DNA from: an uncultured Lachnospiraceae bacterium
Lineage (GTDB): Bacteria > Bacillota > Clostridia > Lachnospirales > Lachnospiraceae
Direction: 5' to 3'
Assembly: GCA_947626795.1 (NCBI GenBank)
Contig: CANQTH010000030.1
Location: 1-32,185 of the forward strand
DNA: 32,185 bases
Shown one piece after another: positions 15,592 to 24,319 of this stretch; positions within the stretch are counted from its first letter, which is position 1; each line of letters starts with the position of its first letter. The notes beneath the pieces are model-generated. The model made no database searches. It worked only from the letters and a program-made list of their open reading frames with translations, and was not told the DNA's origin. Made by a program: the position numbers and the translations under genes.

Positions 15592-16437
15592 TCACTCGTA
15601 CGCATAGCTTAAGCGCCGCCCTTCCAGCCATCTCAGCACCCAATACGGGTTCACGCTGATCTCTTCCCCGTCCGCGTCGTTAAGGTAGATCCCAACGTGG
15701 AGATGGACGTCGAACTTCCCGACCGTCCCCTCTTCCCCGTAGCCGCTGTCCCCCATGAATCCCAAAAGCTCCCCGGCCGCCACTTCATCCCCTTCTTTAA
15801 ACTCCTTCGCGTAATCGTAAAGATGGGCGTAATAAAAATAACCGCCGCTCGGGGAACGGACGCCGATGCGGTAGCCTCCCAGCTTCAGCCACCCGACCTT
15901 TTCCACCACCCCGTCCGTCATGCTGACGACCGGGTAATGGCCCCGCTCGTTGCGCGAGGCCATGACGTCCGTCCCCTCATGCCCCCGCTCGCCGCCGAAG
16001 CTGCGCGCGAACATCCAGGAATCCTCAAAGGAGTCTGTCAGCGCGCCGTCCGTTCTTGACAACGGGATCGGGAAATACGAGACGTCCTCCCAGATCGCCC
16101 GCTCTTCTTTTTCCAGCTCCCGGACCTCCCGCGGCCGATATTGGCGCAAAAGCCCCAGATAGCCGTCCAGCTCCCGCCGCGTCTCCCTGCCCGTAAACAG
16201 ATACCCTAACAGGTATTCGTAGCTGGAATATCCCGAGCCTTCCCCGTAGCCGCAAAGCCGCTCGTACGTATCCGCCGGGATCTCCTGCGCGCGCAGGCGT
16301 TCCCTCGCCCCTTCTTCCTCCAAAAGCTGCGCGATCTGCGCAGCCTGCCGCAGGCGTCCGGCAAGCAGCGTCACGAAACAAAGCTGCGCCGCCAGCAGCG
16401 CCAGGCAGATCATGATCTTCTTCCCCTTACTCCCCAA
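15592..16437 (-). CDS. M23-family (LytM-type) metallopeptidase, membrane-anchored
   Basis: This 281-residue zinc peptidase probably acts on peptidoglycan or associated peptides outside the membrane. An N-terminal membrane segment (about 8-27) follows a lysine-rich start; a charged helical region links it to the C-terminal LytM domain. Zinc ligands are visible as H153-x3-D157 (GHEGTD) and H245-x-H247 (DVHLHVG). The chosen start is TTG at 16437, just after a GGGGGGAG ribosome site; an ATG at 16413 would remove the basic residues before the membrane helix. The closest use elsewhere is in sporulation or cell-wall turnover, but no specific role can be assigned. It lies 14 bases after pepD. Confidence 0.85.
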   Translation of the reverse strand: MGSKGKKIMICLALLAAQLCFVTLLAGRLRQAAQIAQLLEEEGARERLRAQEIPADTYERLCGYGEGSGYSSYEYLLGYLFTGRETRRELDGYLGLLRQYRPREVRELEKEERAIWEDVSYFPIPLSRTDGALTDSFEDSWMFARSFGGERGHEGTDVMASRNERGHYPVVSMTDGVVEKVGWLKLGGYRIGVRSPSGGYFYYAHLYDYAKEFKEGDEVAAGELLGFMGDSGYGEEGTVGKFDVHLHVGIYLNDADGEEISVNPYWVLRWLEGRRLSYAYE

Positions 16438-16451
16438 ATTCTCCCCCCTCT

Positions 16452-17906
16452 TTACTTAGAACGCCGCAAGAACTCCACGAGCAGGTTCCATACCCGCTCC
16501 GTGGACGCAATGTCCAGCCGCTCCTTCGGCGTATGGATATCGAGAATGTCCGGCCCGAAGGAAATGCAGTCCAGCCCCTCGATCTTCCCGGAGAGGATGC
16601 CGCACTCCAGGCCCGCGTGGATCGCCTGGATCTTCGGCTCTTCCTGGAATAAGTCGCGGTACGTCCTGGCCATGCGTTCCCGCAAAGGGGAATCCGCCTT
16701 GTATTCCCACGCCGGGTAATCCCCGCTGACGTCCGCCTCGCCGCCCAAAAATTCCGTCAGGAAAGTTAAGCGGTCGGTCACTTCGTATTTCCTGCTCGTC
16801 ACGCTGCTCCGCACGGAAAAGCTCAGGGAAAACGCGTCTTCGCCCAATTTCAGGATGCCCGCATTCAGGGAAGTCTCCACCAGCCCCTCTATGTCCATGC
16901 TCCAGTTCTGCACGCCGCACGGCATCATCCTAAGCATGAAGAGCGCTTTCGCTCCGGACACCCGGTCCAGCGCGTCCGCCGTCCCGGCCTTGATCTTTTT
17001 CGCCTGCACGGCGACGCCCGGGTCTGAGATCCGGTACTCCTGCTTCAATTCCTGGTTCAGCGTCTCTATGGTCTCTTTCAATTTCGCCTCATCTTCCTCA
17101 TTTGGCGCAAGCAGGATAGTCCCGACGGCCTCCCGCGGGATGGCGTTGTCCTTCAGCCCGCCTTCCAGCGAGACGGTCAGAAACGGGATCTCCTTTGCCA
17201 GCGCGCTTAACGCCCGCCCCAGCAGGGCGATCGCATTGCCGCGCTCCTTGTGGATCTCCGTGCCGGAATGGCCGCCAAGAAGGCCTAAGACCCTGATCTC
17301 ATAAAGGACGCCATCCTCTTTCGCGCGCGCCACCGGGAAGCTGCATTCCACGGCGAGTCCCCCGGCGCAGCTCGTCAGGAAGATCCCTTCCTCCTCCGAG
17401 TCGATATTCAGCAACTGCCTCCCTTTCAGCATGGAGACGTCGATGTCTTCCGCGCCGAACATCCCGATCTCCTCATCCACCGTAATGACCACTTCCAGCG
17501 GCGGATGCTGCAGCGTGTCGTCGTCCAAAATGGCAAGCGCGTAGGCGACCGCGATCCCGTCGTCGCCCCCCAGCGTCGTGCCTCGGGCCTTCAAGTACCC
17601 GTCTTCCACATACAGATCCAGCCCGTCCTTTTCAAAATCGATCTCCACGCCGCTTTCCTTCTCGCATACCATGTCCATATGCCCCTGGAGGATCAGCGTC
17701 TCGGAATCCTCATATCCCTTTGAGCCGTCCTTGAACAAGATGACGTTCCCGGCCTCGTCCTGGATCCACTTTAATCCATGCTCTTTCGCAAATTCCACGC
17801 AATAATCACTGATCGCCCTGACGTTCCCCGATCCATGCGGGATCCCGGCGATCTCCTCAAAATACGCAAATACCTTCTTCGGGCTTAACTGCTCGCAAAC
17901 TCCCAT
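16452..17906 (-). CDS. pepD: Aminoacyl-histidine dipeptidase (M20 family)
   Basis: This 484-residue cytosolic dipeptidase cleaves Xaa-His and similar dipeptides. The di-zinc M20 site is visible as H76-x-D78 (QGHMDMV), D115 in GGDDGIAVAY and the general base E145 with E146 in DEEIGMFG. The length matches PepD. A strong AAGGAGG lies 6 bases before the ATG. It heads a minus-strand run with the M23 peptidase and rsuA, and is divergent from ylbJ. Confidence 0.93.
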   Translation of the reverse strand: MGVCEQLSPKKVFAYFEEIAGIPHGSGNVRAISDYCVEFAKEHGLKWIQDEAGNVILFKDGSKGYEDSETLILQGHMDMVCEKESGVEIDFEKDGLDLYVEDGYLKARGTTLGGDDGIAVAYALAILDDDTLQHPPLEVVITVDEEIGMFGAEDIDVSMLKGRQLLNIDSEEEGIFLTSCAGGLAVECSFPVARAKEDGVLYEIRVLGLLGGHSGTEIHKERGNAIALLGRALSALAKEIPFLTVSLEGGLKDNAIPREAVGTILLAPNEEDEAKLKETIETLNQELKQEYRISDPGVAVQAKKIKAGTADALDRVSGAKALFMLRMMPCGVQNWSMDIEGLVETSLNAGILKLGEDAFSLSFSVRSSVTSRKYEVTDRLTFLTEFLGGEADVSGDYPAWEYKADSPLRERMARTYRDLFQEEPKIQAIHAGLECGILSGKIEGLDCISFGPDILDIHTPKERLDIASTERVWNLLVEFLRRSK

Positions 17907-17948
17907 TTTTTCCTCCTTTTCCTACCCGCCGGGCCTTATCCCGCGCAG

Positions 17949-17976
17949 GTATATTTATCTTATTGCCTCATAGAAT
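17949..17976 (+). promoter_or_regulatory. Sigma-E-like sporulation promoter before ylbJ
   Basis: GTATATT (17949-17955) and CATAGAAT (17969-17976) are 13 bases apart. The sigma-E consensus of Bacillus is GHATATT, about 14 bases, CATACAHT, so only one base of the two boxes differs. In B. subtilis ylbJ belongs to the sigma-E regulon. Start of transcription would fall close to the ATG at 17982. Confidence 0.5.
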
Positions 17977-17981
17977 AAACT

Positions 17982-18896
17982 ATGAGAAAAATTATTTACA
18001 TTCTTCCACTGGCCGCGCTGCTCTGCTATATGCTCGGCTTCCCAAAAGACGCCGTCCGCGCCGCCGCCCTGGGACTTAGCCTCTGGTACGGGAAAATGCT
18101 CCCTACGCTGCTCCCCGCTGCGATCCTCTCTTACATCCTTATCCATTCCGGGATGCTCGATTCGCTCGCAGGCGTCCTGCACCGCTTCCTGCGGCACATA
18201 TTCCCGATCAGCCGCTCGGGCGTCTACCCGCTCGTCGCCGGGATGCTGTTCGGCTTCCCGCTGGGCAGCAAGATCACGGCCGAGCTGGTAAAGGCCGGGA
18301 AAATGGACGCGGACGAAGGAAGACGCCTCTTTTGCGCCTGCAACAACATCAGCCCCATGTTCGTCAGCGGGTTCCTTTTGAACGACTGCCTGCACCGCCC
18401 GGACCTGCGGATCCCCACTTACCTGATCCTGTACGCCCCGCCGCTCGCGCTTTACATGATCCAAAACAGACGGCGCAAGTTCGCCTCGCCCATGGGAGCC
18501 CCCGAAAAAAAAGCGGCGCCCATGAGCTTTCAGGTCATAGATGCCGGAATCATGAATGGGTTCGAGACGCTTACGAAGCTCGGCGGCTACATCACCCTGT
18601 TCGCCATTTTCGCGCAGATGATGCTGCTGCTCCCGGACGCGAGCCCAATCTTAAAATGTATCGTCATTGGAAATATCGAGATCACGAACGGCATCGCCTA
18701 CACGGCCAGCCAGCCCCTGGGCTTTCAGACCGCCTACCCGCTCATCATGGCCTGCACCGCCTTTGGCGGGCTTTCCGGATTCGCCCAGACCGCCTCCATG
18801 GTAAAAGACGTCGGCTTCCCGATGCTTCCGTATCTTGGAATGAAGCTCTTGGGAAGCGCATTGACCTTCCTGCTGGCGTTCCTTCTCGTGTCTTAA
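17982..18896 (+). CDS. ylbJ: YlbJ-like sporulation integral membrane protein
   Basis: This 304-residue protein has about seven or eight hydrophobic segments and two related halves, each with a Gate (nucleoside-recognition) type core. Landmarks are the N-terminal helix, WYGKMLPTLLPAAILSY, FGFPLGSKITAELVKAG and CNNISPMFVSG, which resemble YlbJ. Known members are needed for spore cortex formation in Bacillus; the transported molecule is not established. The ATG at 17982 has no ribosome binding site, and a sigma-E-like promoter ends 5 bases before it, so the message may be leaderless. The assignment to YlbJ rather than another Gate protein is an inference from motifs and neighbouring coaD, which is common in Clostridia. 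Confidence 0.82.
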   Translation: MRKIIYILPLAALLCYMLGFPKDAVRAAALGLSLWYGKMLPTLLPAAILSYILIHSGMLDSLAGVLHRFLRHIFPISRSGVYPLVAGMLFGFPLGSKITAELVKAGKMDADEGRRLFCACNNISPMFVSGFLLNDCLHRPDLRIPTYLILYAPPLALYMIQNRRRKFASPMGAPEKKAAPMSFQVIDAGIMNGFETLTKLGGYITLFAIFAQMMLLLPDASPILKCIVIGNIEITNGIAYTASQPLGFQTAYPLIMACTAFGGLSGFAQTASMVKDVGFPMLPYLGMKLLGSALTFLLAFLLVS

Positions 18897-18920
18897 AGCC
18901 GCCGCGTCCCCGTAGGATCC

Positions 18921-18982
18921 GCGAAAACCGCTTATTGCCCGCAAAAGCCGTTTATCTGACTGCAAAAGCCGCTTACTTGCCT
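18921..18982. repeat. Three decayed 20-21-bp tandem repeats
   Basis: Units at 18921-18940, 18941-18961 and 18962-18982 share GCAAAAGCCGCTTA with substitutions. They fill the space between the convergent ylbJ and coiled-coil genes and include the stop codon of the latter. Confidence 0.7.
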
Positions 18983-19617
18983 GCGGGAGCCGCTTCCGCC
19001 TGCGGCTGTGCCTGCGACTGGGGCTGCGCCTTGCTCTCCTGCGCCTGCGCGCCCGCCGCCTCTTCCATGACTTCCGCGTCCATCGGCACAAGCTCGATGC
19101 GGTTCGCGTTCACCCGCTCATAATACCCCTGCAGGGAAGCGAGCAGCTTGTCCGACCGATTCTTCGTCGTCTCCAGCGCATGCCCCAGCAATTCCTCGAT
19201 CTCCCGCAGGAGCTTGTCCGCATACTGAACCGCCCCGCCGCGGATCTCGTCGGCGTAAGCCTGCGCCCGGTCTATGATATCCTGCGCCTGGCCCGTCGCG
19301 ATCCCAACGACCTCTTCCGCCCGGGCGTAAGCCTGCTGCATGATCTGATGCTCGCTGATCAGCTCCGTCGTCTGCACCTGGGCCTGCGCGATGATGGCGT
19401 CGGCCTTCTCCTTGGCATCGGCCATGATCGCCTCCTTATTGCTGAGCATCTTCTGGTACTTCTTGATCTCGTCCGGCGTCTTCCTGCGCAGCTCCGCCAG
19501 CAGATCCTCCAGCTCGTCCTTGTTCACGACGATCTTCGTGTTGGAAAGCGGCTGGTACTTGCAATTCTCAATATAATCCTCAATCTCGTCAATGATCTGT
19601 TCTATCCTGCTGCTCAT
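18973..19617 (-). CDS. Coiled-coil protein, ATPase-subunit-like, function unknown
   Basis: This 214-residue protein is almost entirely helical, with long heptad-like stretches rich in Ala, Glu, Lys and Gln (about 50-160). The C-terminus is low-complexity, rich in Ala, Gln and Glu. Similar proteins next to coaD in Lachnospiraceae are often labelled V-type ATPase subunit H or DivIVA-like; neither label is proven by sequence. The start at 19617 has GGAGGAG six bases upstream; an ATG at 19635 has none. It is the last gene of the coaD operon, 23 bases after coaD. A role as a cell-envelope or division scaffold is only a guess. Confidence 0.8.
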   Translation of the reverse strand: MSSRIEQIIDEIEDYIENCKYQPLSNTKIVVNKDELEDLLAELRRKTPDEIKKYQKMLSNKEAIMADAKEKADAIIAQAQVQTTELISEHQIMQQAYARAEEVVGIATGQAQDIIDRAQAYADEIRGGAVQYADKLLREIEELLGHALETTKNRSDKLLASLQGYYERVNANRIELVPMDAEVMEEAAGAQAQESKAQPQSQAQPQAEAAPAGK

Positions 19618-19640
19618 ATACTCCTCCTCACTCATGGTAT

Positions 19641-20117
19641 TCAGCGATATTTCGCATAAATCTTATCCATAAGCTGCTTCGGCACAAATTTGGAAATATC
19701 CCCGCCATAAGAAGCAACTTCTTTCACGATCGTAGAGCTTAAATATGCATATTCCAAGCTGGTCGTCAAAAATACGGTGTCAATTCCTGAATCTATCGTG
19801 CGGTTCGTCTGCGCGATCTGCAGCTCATACTCAAAATCCGTCACGGCCCGCAGCCCGCGAATGACGATCGAAGCCCCCACTTCCCTTGCATGATCGATCA
19901 AAAGCCCCTGGAAGGACGTGATCTTGATATTGGGAAGATGCCCCGTGATTTCCTCTAACATACTAACACGTTCTTCCACAGAAAACAAGGGAATTTTTGC
20001 GCTGTTGTTCAAAACCGCCACGACCAGCTCGTCCACCATCCTGGAAGAGCGCTCGATCATGTCCATATGCCCAAATGTCGCCGGGTCAAAGCTCCCCGGA
20101 TATATCGCACGTCTCAT
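19641..20117 (-). CDS. coaD: Phosphopantetheine adenylyltransferase
   Basis: This enzyme makes dephospho-CoA from 4'-phosphopantetheine and ATP, the penultimate step of CoA synthesis. The 158-residue length is that of the family. Landmarks are [12 protein letters not shown] with the nucleotidyltransferase H17, the [14 protein letters not shown] segment (around 85-97) and [15 protein letters not shown] near 126-140. The start overlaps the rsmD stop as ATGA, so translation is probably coupled; the rsmD-coaD pair is conserved in many Firmicutes. Confidence 0.96.
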   Translation of the reverse strand: MRRAIYPGSFDPATFGHMDMIERSSRMVDELVVAVLNNSAKIPLFSVEERVSMLEEITGHLPNIKITSFQGLLIDHAREVGASIVIRGLRAVTDFEYELQIAQTNRTIDSGIDTVFLTTSLEYAYLSSTIVKEVASYGGDISKFVPKQLMDKIYAKYR

Positions 20118-20698
20118 AGCCGCCCCCGTCCCATCGTATCTTCCGCCCCGCCCCGCGTCAGGAACACATGCTGGTTCGTCCGGTATTTCTTCTCCCTCAC
20201 GACCGCATACCCAAGCTCCCGCGCGAAGGAAGGATCCCAATCCAGCGCGGCCTCCAGGACGAGCAGCGTGTCCTCCGTTATCAGCGAAGAATCCGCAAGC
20301 GCACGGAGCGCCTCCTGTTCCAATCCCTTTCCGTACGGGGGATCTAAAAAGACGAGGCCAAACGTCTCCTTCCCCTCCAGACAGCGGATCGCGGAGACAA
20401 CGTCCCGCACGAGCAAGTCGCATTTTTCCGTAAACTTCGTAAATTCTATGTTCTCCTTGATGCACGCCGCCGCTTTCCGGTTGTTTTCCACAAACACAGC
20501 CTTCTTAGCCCCGCGGCTGACAGCCTCTAAGCCGATCTGCCCGCTCCCCGCGAACAGATCCAGGAAATGGCAGCCGAAAAGCCTGGGGTTTAAAATGTTA
20601 AATAACGTCTCCTTGACCCGATCCGTCGTCGGGCGTGTATCCAGGCCGGAGGGCGTCTTCAATGGAAGGCTCCGTGCCGTCCCTGCTATGATCCTCAT
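20114..20698 (-). CDS. rsmD: 16S rRNA (guanine966-N2)-methyltransferase
   Basis: This SAM-dependent enzyme methylates G966 of 16S rRNA. The 194-residue protein shows the N-terminal IIAGTARS and [14 protein letters not shown] signatures, the SAM-binding [12 protein letters not shown] (47-58) and the catalytic DPPY motif (119-122). GAGG precedes the ATG by about 9 bases. A 146-bp palindromic insertion now separates it from cinA, which ended directly before it in the inferred ancestral arrangement. Confidence 0.95.
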   Translation of the reverse strand: MRIIAGTARSLPLKTPSGLDTRPTTDRVKETLFNILNPRLFGCHFLDLFAGSGQIGLEAVSRGAKKAVFVENNRKAAACIKENIEFTKFTEKCDLLVRDVVSAIRCLEGKETFGLVFLDPPYGKGLEQEALRALADSSLITEDTLLVLEAALDWDPSFARELGYAVVREKKYRTNQHVFLTRGGAEDTMGRGRL

Positions 20699-20708
20699 AT
20701 CCTTACCT

Positions 20709-20870
20709 CATTCAACGTAACTGTTCAGCCTTCCGGCCTCACAGTTACGGAATCCGGCTCATTTCAAGTTTTCCTTCGGCAAAGAGCCGGATCCCACTCG
20801 GCAAAATTTACACGTTCTTACGGACTTCGCAGCAAGCGCAAAGTCCTGGGCTGAACTGTTACCATTCAAC
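20709..20870. mobile_element. 146-bp MITE-like palindromic element with 8-bp target duplication
   Basis: The element (20717-20862) has terminal inverted repeats of 14 bp with one mismatch (20717-20730 and 20849-20862). It is flanked by direct repeats CATTCAAC (20709-20716 and 20863-20870). Inside are a perfect 9-bp stem (20752-20760 with 20784-20792) and a GGACTT/AAGTCC stem (20822-20827 with 20841-20846), giving a branched fold. It has no coding capacity. It sits at the cinA stop codon. A partial relative is at 30699. Confidence 0.85.
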
Positions 20871-22121
20871 ATCCGTCCGCCGCCCGTATTCCAGGATGGC
20901 TTTCCGAAGGAGCGTCAACGCGCTCGCCACGGCATATTCCCGCACCTTTCCGCGGTTCCCGGTATACTGCTTCTTCACCGTCAGGACCTTCCCCTTGCAA
21001 AAACAGCTCAGGTAGACAAGCCCAACCGGCTTTTCCGCCGTGCCGCCGTCCGGCCCCGCGATCCCAGTCACCGCGACGCAGGCGTCGGCTCCCGCGGCCT
21101 TTGCCCCGCCCACGGCCATCTCCTCCGCGACCTGCGGGCTGACCGCCCCATGCTCCTTTAAGGACTCCGCCGAAACTCCCAAAAGCTTCTCTTTCGCCTG
21201 GTTGGAATACGTGACGTACCCCTCCTTGAAGCAATCGGAGACGCCCGGCACGTTCACAAGCCGCCCGGCTAAAAGCCCGCCTGTGCAGGACTCCGCCGTG
21301 GCGACGGTGAGGCCGTGCGCCTTTAACATTTCCACGACCGCCTGCTCCAGCGTGACGTTCGGATCGTCGGTATAGGCCAAGTCCCCAAAACGCCTCCGCA
21401 GCTCTTCTTCCACAGGCCGGATCATCTCATACGCGCGGCTTTCCTCCTCCGCCCGCGCCGTGATGCGCAGATGCACCTCGCCCGTCTTCGCGTAAGGCGC
21501 GATCGTCGGGTTCTTTTGCGCGTCGATCAAGTCTAAGATCCTCGTCTCGGCCGCGCTCTCCCCGATGCCGCAAAGCTTCACCATCTTTGAGCGGATCGCC
21601 TGGGGCTGCTTTTTTTCCAGATAAGGCGCGACCTGATCCTCGAACATCGGGATCAGCTCGTTCGGCGGCCCCGGGAGCAGGATCACGCAGGTTCCCTCTT
21701 CTTCCATGAGGATGCCCGGCGCAGTCCCGTTCGGGTTATAAAGAACCTTGCAGCCCTCTGGCACGAGCGCCTGCTTCCAGTTGTTCTCCGTAATGTCCCG
21801 CCCCAGCTTCGCGAGCGTCCGCTCGATCTCTGCGCGCGCCCGCGCGTCCTCGACTAAGGGCTTCCCCATCACCTTCGCCGCCGTCTCCTTCGTCAGGTCG
21901 TCCTCCGTCGGCCCCAGACCGCCGGATAACAAAACGACGTCCGAACGCCCGACCGCTTCCCGCAGCAGCCCTTCCAACCTTCCCGGATTATCGCCAACGA
22001 CGCTCTGGTAATACATCGAAAGCCCCAGCTGCGCGCATTTTTCCGCAAGGAACGCCGCGTTCGTGTTCACGATATTCCCGAGCAGCAGTTCCGTCCCCAC
22101 GCAGATCAATTCCACTGTCAT
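20859..22121 (-). CDS. cinA: Competence/damage-inducible protein CinA
   Basis: This 420-residue protein has an N-terminal molybdopterin-binding-like domain (COG1058; GTELLLGNIVNTNA near 8-21 and LSGGLGPTEDDLTKE near 65-79), linked to ADP-ribose pyrophosphatase activity in the family. The C-terminal CinA domain is a nicotinamide-nucleotide amidase (TAESCTGGLLAGRL, and VAVTGIAGPDGGT). The product probably recycles pyridine nucleotides. A purine-rich GGGGGGG stretch precedes the ATG. The last residue, Trp, and the TAA stop come from the palindromic insertion; the inferred original ended one residue earlier with TGA. Confidence 0.93.
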   Translation of the reverse strand: MTVELICVGTELLLGNIVNTNAAFLAEKCAQLGLSMYYQSVVGDNPGRLEGLLREAVGRSDVVLLSGGLGPTEDDLTKETAAKVMGKPLVEDARARAEIERTLAKLGRDITENNWKQALVPEGCKVLYNPNGTAPGILMEEEGTCVILLPGPPNELIPMFEDQVAPYLEKKQPQAIRSKMVKLCGIGESAAETRILDLIDAQKNPTIAPYAKTGEVHLRITARAEEESRAYEMIRPVEEELRRRFGDLAYTDDPNVTLEQAVVEMLKAHGLTVATAESCTGGLLAGRLVNVPGVSDCFKEGYVTYSNQAKEKLLGVSAESLKEHGAVSPQVAEEMAVGGAKAAGADACVAVTGIAGPDGGTAEKPVGLVYLSCFCKGKVLTVKKQYTGNRGKVREYAVASALTLLRKAILEYGRRTDVEW

Positions 22122-22160
22122 CTCATTGCCCCCCCCTAAGCTGAACCCTTGTAACGGTTC

Positions 22161-22703
22161 CTATTTTTGTTCCTTCAGCACGTCCTTATTCTTCATCGCG
22201 TAATCCGCCAGGGAGATCAACGTCAGCGCGAGCGCAAGGTACGTCACGGCCGTCGCGCAGGCCTGGTAGGCCTCGTTCCCATAATCTAAGATCAGCATCA
22301 CGATCATGGCCATCTGGGACGCCGTCTTGAACTTCCCCCAGTAGCTCGCGGCGATCACGATCCCGTTGTCCGAGGCCACCAGCCGGAAGCCGCTGATGAT
22401 AAATTCGCGGCTGATGATGAGGATCGCGATCCAGGCCGCCAGCCTTCCGTCCGACGTCAGGCAGACCAAGGCGGACGCCACCAGCAGCTTATCCGCCAGC
22501 GGATCCATGAATTTCCCGAAATTCGTCACGAGGCCGTATTTCCTCGCGATCTTCCCGTCCAAAAAATCCGTGAGGCCCGCGGCGACAAAAAGCGCCGCCG
22601 CCGCATATCTCCCGGCCGCCCCAAGCCCCGGGGCCAGCATAAAGGCCACGAAAGGCACGATTAAGATCACGCGCAAAACCGTCAATTTGTTTGGCAAATT
22701 CAT
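22161..22703 (-). CDS. pgsA: CDP-diacylglycerol-glycerol-3-phosphate 3-phosphatidyltransferase
   Basis: This membrane enzyme makes phosphatidylglycerol phosphate, the committed step towards phosphatidylglycerol and, with Cls in this window, cardiolipin. The 180-residue protein has four or five hydrophobic segments and the complete CDP-alcohol phosphotransferase signature: D46-x2-D49-G50-x2-A53-R54-x8-G63-x3-D67-x3-D71. GAGAGG is about 7 bases before the ATG. It sits between rimO and cinA in a conserved Firmicutes order. Confidence 0.95.
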   Translation of the reverse strand: MNLPNKLTVLRVILIVPFVAFMLAPGLGAAGRYAAAALFVAAGLTDFLDGKIARKYGLVTNFGKFMDPLADKLLVASALVCLTSDGRLAAWIAILIISREFIISGFRLVASDNGIVIAASYWGKFKTASQMAMIVMLILDYGNEAYQACATAVTYLALALTLISLADYAMKNKDVLKEQK

Positions 22704-22730
22704 CTTGGTCCTCTCCTATCAAATCTCCTG

Positions 22731-24077
22731 TCAGATTTCCCCGATCAAGTCGTATCCGTACGCCCCCGTCACTTTCGCCCGCACGAAATCCCCGGTCATG
22801 AGCGCCTCCGGCGTATCGAGGAACAAATATCCGTCCACGTCCGGCGCGTCCCGGTAAGTCCTGCCGACATACACGCCCTCGTCTTCCGCCTTCCCCTCTA
22901 TGAATGTCAGAAGCTTGCGTCCCTTCATCTCCTCGTTCTGGTCGAAGATGATCTCCTCCTGCAACTCCATGATCTCGTCCTTCCAGGCCTGCTTCTGCTC
23001 TTCCGTCACCTGATCCGGGAACGCGGCCGCCGCGGTCCCTTCCTCCGGCGAATAGGCAAAGACGCCGAGCCTGTCAAATTCCGCCTCGTTTAGGAAGCGC
23101 ATCAGCTCCTCGTGCATCTGCTGCGTCTCGCCCGGGAATCCGCTGATGATCGTGGTGCGCAGCGTAATGTCCGGGATCTCCTCCCGGATATGCGCGATCC
23201 TGCGCTCCAGCTCCTCTTTTGTCATGCGGCGCCCCATCCGCCTCAAGATATCGTCGTTCACATGCTGGATCGGGAGATCCAAATAATGGCACACTTTCCC
23301 GTTCCGCTTTATCGAGGCGAGCAGCTTGTCATCGATCTCCTCCGGATAGCAGTAAAGGATGCGGATCCATACGATCCCCGGTATCCCGTTTAGCTCGTCC
23401 AACAGCCTGTGCAGGGATTTTTCTCCATACAGATCCACGCCGTAGAGCGTCGTCTCCTGCGCGACTAAGATCAGCTCCTTCACGCCGCGCTCCGCAAGCT
23501 CCCGCGCCTGGGCAAGCAGCTCCTCCATCGGGACGCTGCGGTAACGCCCGCGCAGCTTCGGGATGATGCAGTACGTGCAGTTCTTGTCGCACCCTTCCGC
23601 GATCTTGAGATACGCGTAATGTCCGCCCGTCGTAAGCGCGCGCTTCCGCCCGGCTCCCGGCAGGCCCTCCAACGGCTTGTAATCCTCATAACGCCTGCCG
23701 CCCAACGCCTCGTCGACCGCGCGCAGGATCTCCTCCTGGGAATTTGTGCCAAGCAGCGCGTCCACCTGCGGGATCTCACGGACGATCTCGTCCCGGTAGC
23801 GTTCCGCCAGGCAGCCCGCGACGATCAGCGCCCTGCACTTCCCTGTTTCCTTATAAGAGGCCATCTCTAAGATCGTATTGACGCTCTCTTCCTTGGAATC
23901 GTTGATGAAGCAGCAGGTATTGACGACGATCGCGTCCGCCTCCCGCTCCTCGTACGTGAAGGAATATCCCGCCTCGCCCAGCGCGCCCAGCATGAACTCG
24001 CTGTCCACCAGGTTCTTGTCGCACCCGAGGGAAACGAAAAAGATCTTCCCCTTATTCTTCGTTTGCATCGTCCTCAC
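22731..24077 (-). CDS. rimO: Ribosomal protein S12 methylthiotransferase
   Basis: This radical-SAM enzyme adds a methylthio group to an Asp of ribosomal protein S12. The N-terminal domain has cysteines C19, C55 and C89 for the auxiliary [4Fe-4S] cluster; the radical-SAM motif is C163-x3-C167-x2-C170; a C-terminal TRAM domain ends the 448-residue protein. Two starts are possible: GTG at 24077 with GGGAG at a 9-nt spacing, used here, and ATG at 24068 with GAGG only 3 bases away. Both lie inside the 3' end of rpoZ, so the genes are translationally coupled. Confidence 0.94.
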   Translation of the reverse strand: MRTMQTKNKGKIFFVSLGCDKNLVDSEFMLGALGEAGYSFTYEEREADAIVVNTCCFINDSKEESVNTILEMASYKETGKCRALIVAGCLAERYRDEIVREIPQVDALLGTNSQEEILRAVDEALGGRRYEDYKPLEGLPGAGRKRALTTGGHYAYLKIAEGCDKNCTYCIIPKLRGRYRSVPMEELLAQARELAERGVKELILVAQETTLYGVDLYGEKSLHRLLDELNGIPGIVWIRILYCYPEEIDDKLLASIKRNGKVCHYLDLPIQHVNDDILRRMGRRMTKEELERRIAHIREEIPDITLRTTIISGFPGETQQMHEELMRFLNEAEFDRLGVFAYSPEEGTAAAAFPDQVTEEQKQAWKDEIMELQEEIIFDQNEEMKGRKLLTFIEGKAEDEGVYVGRTYRDAPDVDGYLFLDTPEALMTGDFVRAKVTGAYGYDLIGEI

Positions 24078-24315
24078 TGTCGTCTTCTCCCAAAATCTTC
24101 ACTTTTCCGCTGTATACTTCCTCAACCGCGACGGAAAACGGCTTCTCGTTGGGGGCTGTGTCCAAAAGCGGCTCCTCCCCGCCGATGATCTGCCTTGCCC
24201 GCTTCGCTGTGGCAAGGACGATGGAATAGCGGCTGTTCACGACCGGCTCTTCCCCCGGCTCAACGTCGCTGTTGACAGCTTTTATTAAGTCATTGTAAGA
24301 CGGATGCAGCATCAT
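24052..24315 (-). CDS. rpoZ: RNA polymerase omega subunit
   Basis: Omega assists folding and assembly of the beta' subunit. The 87-residue protein has the N-terminal LHPSYNDLIKAV motif and a central SRYSIVLATAKRARQI helix, typical of Firmicutes RpoZ, with an acidic C-terminal tail. GGAG is about 9 bases before the first ATG; a second ATG follows at once and may be the real start. It lies 4 bases after gmk and overlaps rimO. Confidence 0.93.
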   Translation of the reverse strand: MMLHPSYNDLIKAVNSDVEPGEEPVVNSRYSIVLATAKRARQIIGGEEPLLDTAPNEKPFSVAVEEVYSGKVKILGEDDSEDDANEE

Positions 24316-24319
24316 AATA

